A DNA stretch of 64,000 nucleotides from Nitrobacter sp. Nb-311A (GTDB lineage: Bacteria > Pseudomonadota > Alphaproteobacteria > Rhizobiales > Xanthobacteraceae), in contig NZ_CH672422.1 in the NCBI RefSeq assembly GCF_000152905.1, positions 1-64,000 on the forward strand, in the 5' to 3' direction. Shown here piece after piece: positions 60,922-64,000 of this stretch (the stretch's first letter is position 1; each line of letters begins with the position of its first letter). The notes under the pieces are model-generated. The model saw only the letters and a list, made by a program, of their open reading frames with translations, did not search any database and was not told where the DNA came from. Both the position numbers and the translations under genes were made by a program.

Positions 60922-62196
60922 ATGAGTAAGGTCGGTACGGGCGACTCCAAGAATACGCTGTATTGTTCGTTTTGCGGCAAGAGTCAGCACGAGGTGCGCA
61001 AACTGATCGCGGGTCCGACCGTGTTCATCTGTGACGAATGCGTCGAGCTCTGCATGGACATCATTCGCGAGGAGAACAAGTCCTCGCTGGTGAAGTCGCG
61101 CGACGGCATTCCGACTCCGAAGGAGATCTGCAAGGTCCTTGACGACTACGTCATCGGGCAGGGCCACGCCAAGAAGGTGCTTTCGGTTGCGGTTCACAAT
61201 CACTACAAGCGGCTTAATCATCAGACCAAGCACAACGACGTCGAGCTTGCGAAGTCGAACATCCTGCTGATCGGCCCGACGGGATCGGGCAAGACGCTGC
61301 TTGCGCAGACGCTGGCGCGTATCCTCGACGTTCCGTTTACCATGGCGGACGCGACGACGCTGACAGAGGCCGGCTATGTCGGCGAGGATGTTGAGAACAT
61401 CATCCTGAAGCTGCTGCAATCTGCTGACTACAATGTCGAGCGCGCGCAGCGTGGTATCGTTTATATCGACGAAATCGACAAGATTTCGCGCAAGTCCGAC
61501 AATCCCTCGATTACGCGCGATGTGTCGGGCGAGGGCGTGCAGCAGGCGTTGTTGAAGATCATGGAAGGTACGGTTGCGAGCGTGCCCCCGCAGGGCGGCC
61601 GGAAGCATCCGCAGCAGGAATTCCTGCAGGTCGATACGACGAATATCCTGTTCATCTGCGGCGGCGCGTTCTCTGGCCTTGAAAAGATCATCTCCGCGCG
61701 TGGACGCACCACGTCGATCGGTTTCGCCGCGCAGGTGCTTGCGCCGGAAGACCGCCGCACCGGCGAAATCTTCAGGCATGTCGAGCCGGAGGATTTGCTG
61801 AAGTACGGCTTGATTCCGGAATTCGTCGGTCGTCTGCCCGTAGTGGCCACGCTTGAGGATCTCGACGAAGCGTCGCTGAAAAAGATCCTGACCGACCCCA
61901 AGAACGCGCTGGTAAAACAGTATCAGCGGCTGTTCGAGATGGAGAATATCGAGCTGACGTTCGCCGATGAGGCGCTCGGCGCGGTGGCCCGCAAGGCGAT
62001 CGAGCGCAAGACGGGCGCGCGCGGCTTGCGTTCGATTCTCGAAAGCATCCTGCTCGAGACCATGTTCGATCTTCCGGGCCTGGAAGGGGTCGAGGAGGTC
62101 GTGATCTCGCGCGAAGTGGTTGAGGGAACCGCGCGGCCGCTGTACATTTATGCCGACCGCTCTGATCGCGCGAGCGAAAGCAGCGCCAGCGCCTGA
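60922..62196 (+). CDS. clpX: ATP-dependent Clp protease ATP-binding subunit ClpX
   Basis: AAA+ unfoldase that feeds ClpP. N-terminal zinc-binding domain [14 protein letters not shown] with CDECVELC, Walker [21 protein letters not shown], Walker [16 protein letters not shown], and [14 protein letters not shown]; the ClpP-contact IGF-type loop is present as SIGFAAQV. 424 residues, ATG 60922. The chain continues to lon. Confidence 0.98.
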   Translation: MSKVGTGDSKNTLYCSFCGKSQHEVRKLIAGPTVFICDECVELCMDIIREENKSSLVKSRDGIPTPKEICKVLDDYVIGQGHAKKVLSVAVHNHYKRLNHQTKHNDVELAKSNILLIGPTGSGKTLLAQTLARILDVPFTMADATTLTEAGYVGEDVENIILKLLQSADYNVERAQRGIVYIDEIDKISRKSDNPSITRDVSGEGVQQALLKIMEGTVASVPPQGGRKHPQQEFLQVDTTNILFICGGAFSGLEKIISARGRTTSIGFAAQVLAPEDRRTGEIFRHVEPEDLLKYGLIPEFVGRLPVVATLEDLDEASLKKILTDPKNALVKQYQRLFEMENIELTFADEALGAVARKAIERKTGARGLRSILESILLETMFDLPGLEGVEEVVISREVVEGTARPLYIYADRSDRASESSASA

Positions 62197-62501
62197 TCCG
62201 GCGCGTGTTTTCCGGCCGTCTGGCGCCTCGCGGGCTGTTGGCCTCGAGGAGGTTATGGCTGTACGAGCGGACGGTCTCCTCAGGTTACAAGCCGCTGATT
62301 TCCTTCACTTGACACACCGGTGGTGGATGGCCACCTAATGCTGTCGGCGGCAGCGCATGTGCGTCGGCTGCTCACGACCTCGGGCAAGGTGAGGCCTCGG
62401 TTCGCAAAGGCCCATTCTTCTCCAGGAAACTCGGCACCTTGTGGCGGTTGCGCATGATATGCGGCTGCGAACAGGGGGGCTTAACAACAAGGAACAAGGC
62501 T
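62197..62501. other. clpX-lon intergenic region
   Basis: 305 bp with the lon promoter. A CTTGAC at 62308-62313 is followed by CCACCTAAT about 17-20 bp later; the spacing fits an RpoH promoter poorly. No gene seen. Confidence 0.45.
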
Positions 62502-64000
62502 ATGACCGCCTCAAAACCCCGGCCAGCTATAGTTCACGGCGAAATCCATGCCTATCCGGTGCTACCGCTTCGCGACATCGTCGTTTTCCCGCATATGATC
62601 GTGCCCCTCTTCGTAGGCCGCGAGAAGTCGATCAGGGCGCTGGAAGAGGTGATGAAGAACGACGGGCTCATTATGTTGGCGACGCAGAAGAACGCGTCGG
62701 ACGATGATCCCGCGCCAGATTCCATCTATAAGATCGGAACGCTCGCCAGCGTGCTGCAACTGCTGAAGCTGCCCGACGGCACGGTGAAGGTGCTGGTGGA
62801 GGGTCTTGAGCGCGCACGCGTGGAGACCTATTCCGACCGCTCCGACTATTATGAGGCGACCGCCGTCGCGCTGGCTGACACCGATACCAATAGTGTCGAA
62901 GCCGAAGCGCTGGCCCGTTCAGTCGTGTCGGATTTCGAAAGCTATGTGAAGCTGAACAAGAAGATATCTCCCGAGGTGGTGGGTGTCGTGCAGGCGATCA
63001 CGGATTTCGCCAAGCTTGGTGATACCGTTGCCTCGCACCTCGCCGCCAAGATCGCGGATCGTCAGAGCATCCTTGAAACGCTGTCCGTAACGGCGCGTCT
63101 GGAAAAGGTTCTCGGTCTGATGGAGAGCGAGATCTCCGTTCTGCAGGTCGAGAAACGCATTCGTTCGCGGGTCAAGCGCCAGATGGAGAAGACCCAGCGC
63201 GAGTACTACCTCAACGAGCAGATGAAGGCGATCCAGAAGGAACTCGGCGATGACGAGGGCCGCGACGAACTCGCCGATCTCGAAGAGAAGATCGCCAAGA
63301 CCAAACTTTCCAAGGAGGCCCGCGAGAAGGCCCAGCACGAGCTGAAGAAGCTGCGGCAGATGTCTCCGATGTCCGCCGAAGCCACTGTTGTGCGTAACTA
63401 TCTCGACTGGCTGCTGTCGATTCCCTGGGCCAAGAAGTCCAAGGTGAAGAAGGATCTCAACGCCGCTCAGGAGGTGCTGGACGCCGATCATTACGGGCTT
63501 GAGAAGGTCAAGGATCGTATCGTCGAATATCTTGCGGTGCAGTCGCGCGCCAACAAGCTGACCGGACCGATCCTGTGCCTTGTCGGCCCTCCCGGCGTCG
63601 GCAAAACCTCGCTCGGGAAGTCGATCGCGCGGGCGACGGGCCGCGAATTCGTGCGCGTCTCGCTTGGCGGCGTGCGTGACGAGGCGGAAATCCGTGGTCA
63701 CCGCCGCACCTATATCGGCTCGATGCCCGGCAAGATTATCCAGTCGATGCGCAAGGCCAAGACCTCGAACCCGTTGTTCCTGCTGGACGAGATCGACAAG
63801 ATGGGCGCGGATTTCCGTGGCGATCCGTCATCTGCCCTGCTTGAGGTCCTCGATCCCGAGCAGAACTCGACGTTCAACGACCACTATCTGGAGGTCGACT
63901 ACGATCTCTCCAACGTGATGTTCCTTACGACCGCGAACACGCTGAATATTCCCGGGCCTTTGATGGACCGTATGGAGATCATCCGGATCGCCGGCTACAC
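62502..64000 (+). CDS. lon: Lon protease, cut by the window end
   Basis: ATP-dependent homo-oligomeric protease that removes damaged and regulatory proteins. The first 499 residues are present. N-terminal LAN domain ([20 protein letters not shown]), coiled-coil linker [23 protein letters not shown]+ motor with Walker [21 protein letters not shown], and Walker [19 protein letters not shown]. The Ser-Lys protease domain lies beyond 64000. Start is ATG 62502 (AAGGC upstream; GGAAC further away). No frame interruption within the window. Confidence 0.97.
   Translation, partial: MTASKPRPAIVHGEIHAYPVLPLRDIVVFPHMIVPLFVGREKSIRALEEVMKNDGLIMLATQKNASDDDPAPDSIYKIGTLASVLQLLKLPDGTVKVLVEGLERARVETYSDRSDYYEATAVALADTDTNSVEAEALARSVVSDFESYVKLNKKISPEVVGVVQAITDFAKLGDTVASHLAAKIADRQSILETLSVTARLEKVLGLMESEISVLQVEKRIRSRVKRQMEKTQREYYLNEQMKAIQKELGDDEGRDELADLEEKIAKTKLSKEAREKAQHELKKLRQMSPMSAEATVVRNYLDWLLSIPWAKKSKVKKDLNAAQEVLDADHYGLEKVKDRIVEYLAVQSRANKLTGPILCLVGPPGVGKTSLGKSIARATGREFVRVSLGGVRDEAEIRGHRRTYIGSMPGKIIQSMRKAKTSNPLFLLDEIDKMGADFRGDPSSALLEVLDPEQNSTFNDHYLEVDYDLSNVMFLTTANTLNIPGPLMDRMEIIRIAGY

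Noticed and set aside
62308-62339. CTTGAC ... CCTAAT as a heat-shock promoter of lon
   Set aside because: The gap between hexamers is 20 bp, or 17 bp only with a poor -10 block.

Overview
The window is high-GC alphaproteobacterial chromosome. Gene content and order point to the Nitrobacteraceae (Bradyrhizobiaceae), most like Nitrobacter, Bradyrhizobium or Rhodopseudomonas. The main pointers are an IalB-family protein, an LdtR-type MarR regulator, Mg-type HemB, CvpA-PurF, the PyrB-PyrC-PlsY-DprA order, and the tig-clpP-clpX-lon block. It is almost entirely housekeeping sequence. There is no prophage, CRISPR array or defence island. The only recognisable insertion sequence is a decayed IS481-type remnant near 44.0-44.4 kb. 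The genus is inferred from protein resemblance only.

Layout. 0-3.6 kb: a TonB energising cluster (exbB, cut by the window edge; exbD; a tonB whose reading frame is broken twice), an IalB-family protein and a small DNA-binding-like protein. 3.8-9.7 kb: nitroreductase, thrS, an ArsC-like protein, a PhoU-like/Pit phosphate pair, and a SugE-type guanidinium exporter preceded by a guanidine-II (mini-ykkC) riboswitch. 9.7-18 kb: prfC, a small secreted protein, NnrU-like protein, panB, a RoxA-like dihaem cytochrome, a YfgM-like protein, a lipoprotein and der. 18-28 kb: SDR oxidoreductase, cvpA-purF, radA, alr, dnaB, cfa. 28-36.6 kb: a haem-binding protein with a long disordered tail, dprA, plsY, a probably non-catalytic dihydroorotase homologue, pyrB, aidB, a CPBP protease and ruvX. 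37-42.3 kb: gatC, gatA and gatB interleaved with small genes and a patatin-like lipoprotein. 42.3-46 kb: an accessory stretch with a 39-residue lysine-rich protein, the IS remnant and mntH. 46-54.3 kb: bpt, an RDD protein, hemB, a DUF6163-like protein, ldtR, a monooxygenase-fold protein, an AI-2E family permease, and glnB-glnA. 54.5-64 kb: nnr, a multicopper-oxidase-like protein lacking most copper ligands, tRNA-Leu(UAG), then tig, clpP, clpX and the start of lon.

Working together. GlnB and GlnA form a nitrogen-control unit with a candidate sigma-54 promoter. GatCAB makes Gln-tRNA and/or Asn-tRNA by amidation. Tig, ClpP, ClpX and Lon form a protein quality-control block with a candidate heat-shock promoter before clpP. 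PyrB and the PyrC-like protein probably form a structural complex.

The most notable structure outside genes is repetitive DNA. One is a dispersed palindromic element with an ACCGGT core (about five copies). Another is a two-hairpin MITE-like element, one copy of which ends on the glnB stop codon and the other on the first base of tRNA-Leu. The third is a perfect 28-bp inverted repeat between pyrB and pyrC. I found no clearly undescribed multi-gene system. The best leads are the riboswitch, the paired MITE-like elements, the lysine-rich microprotein and the degenerate enzymes.
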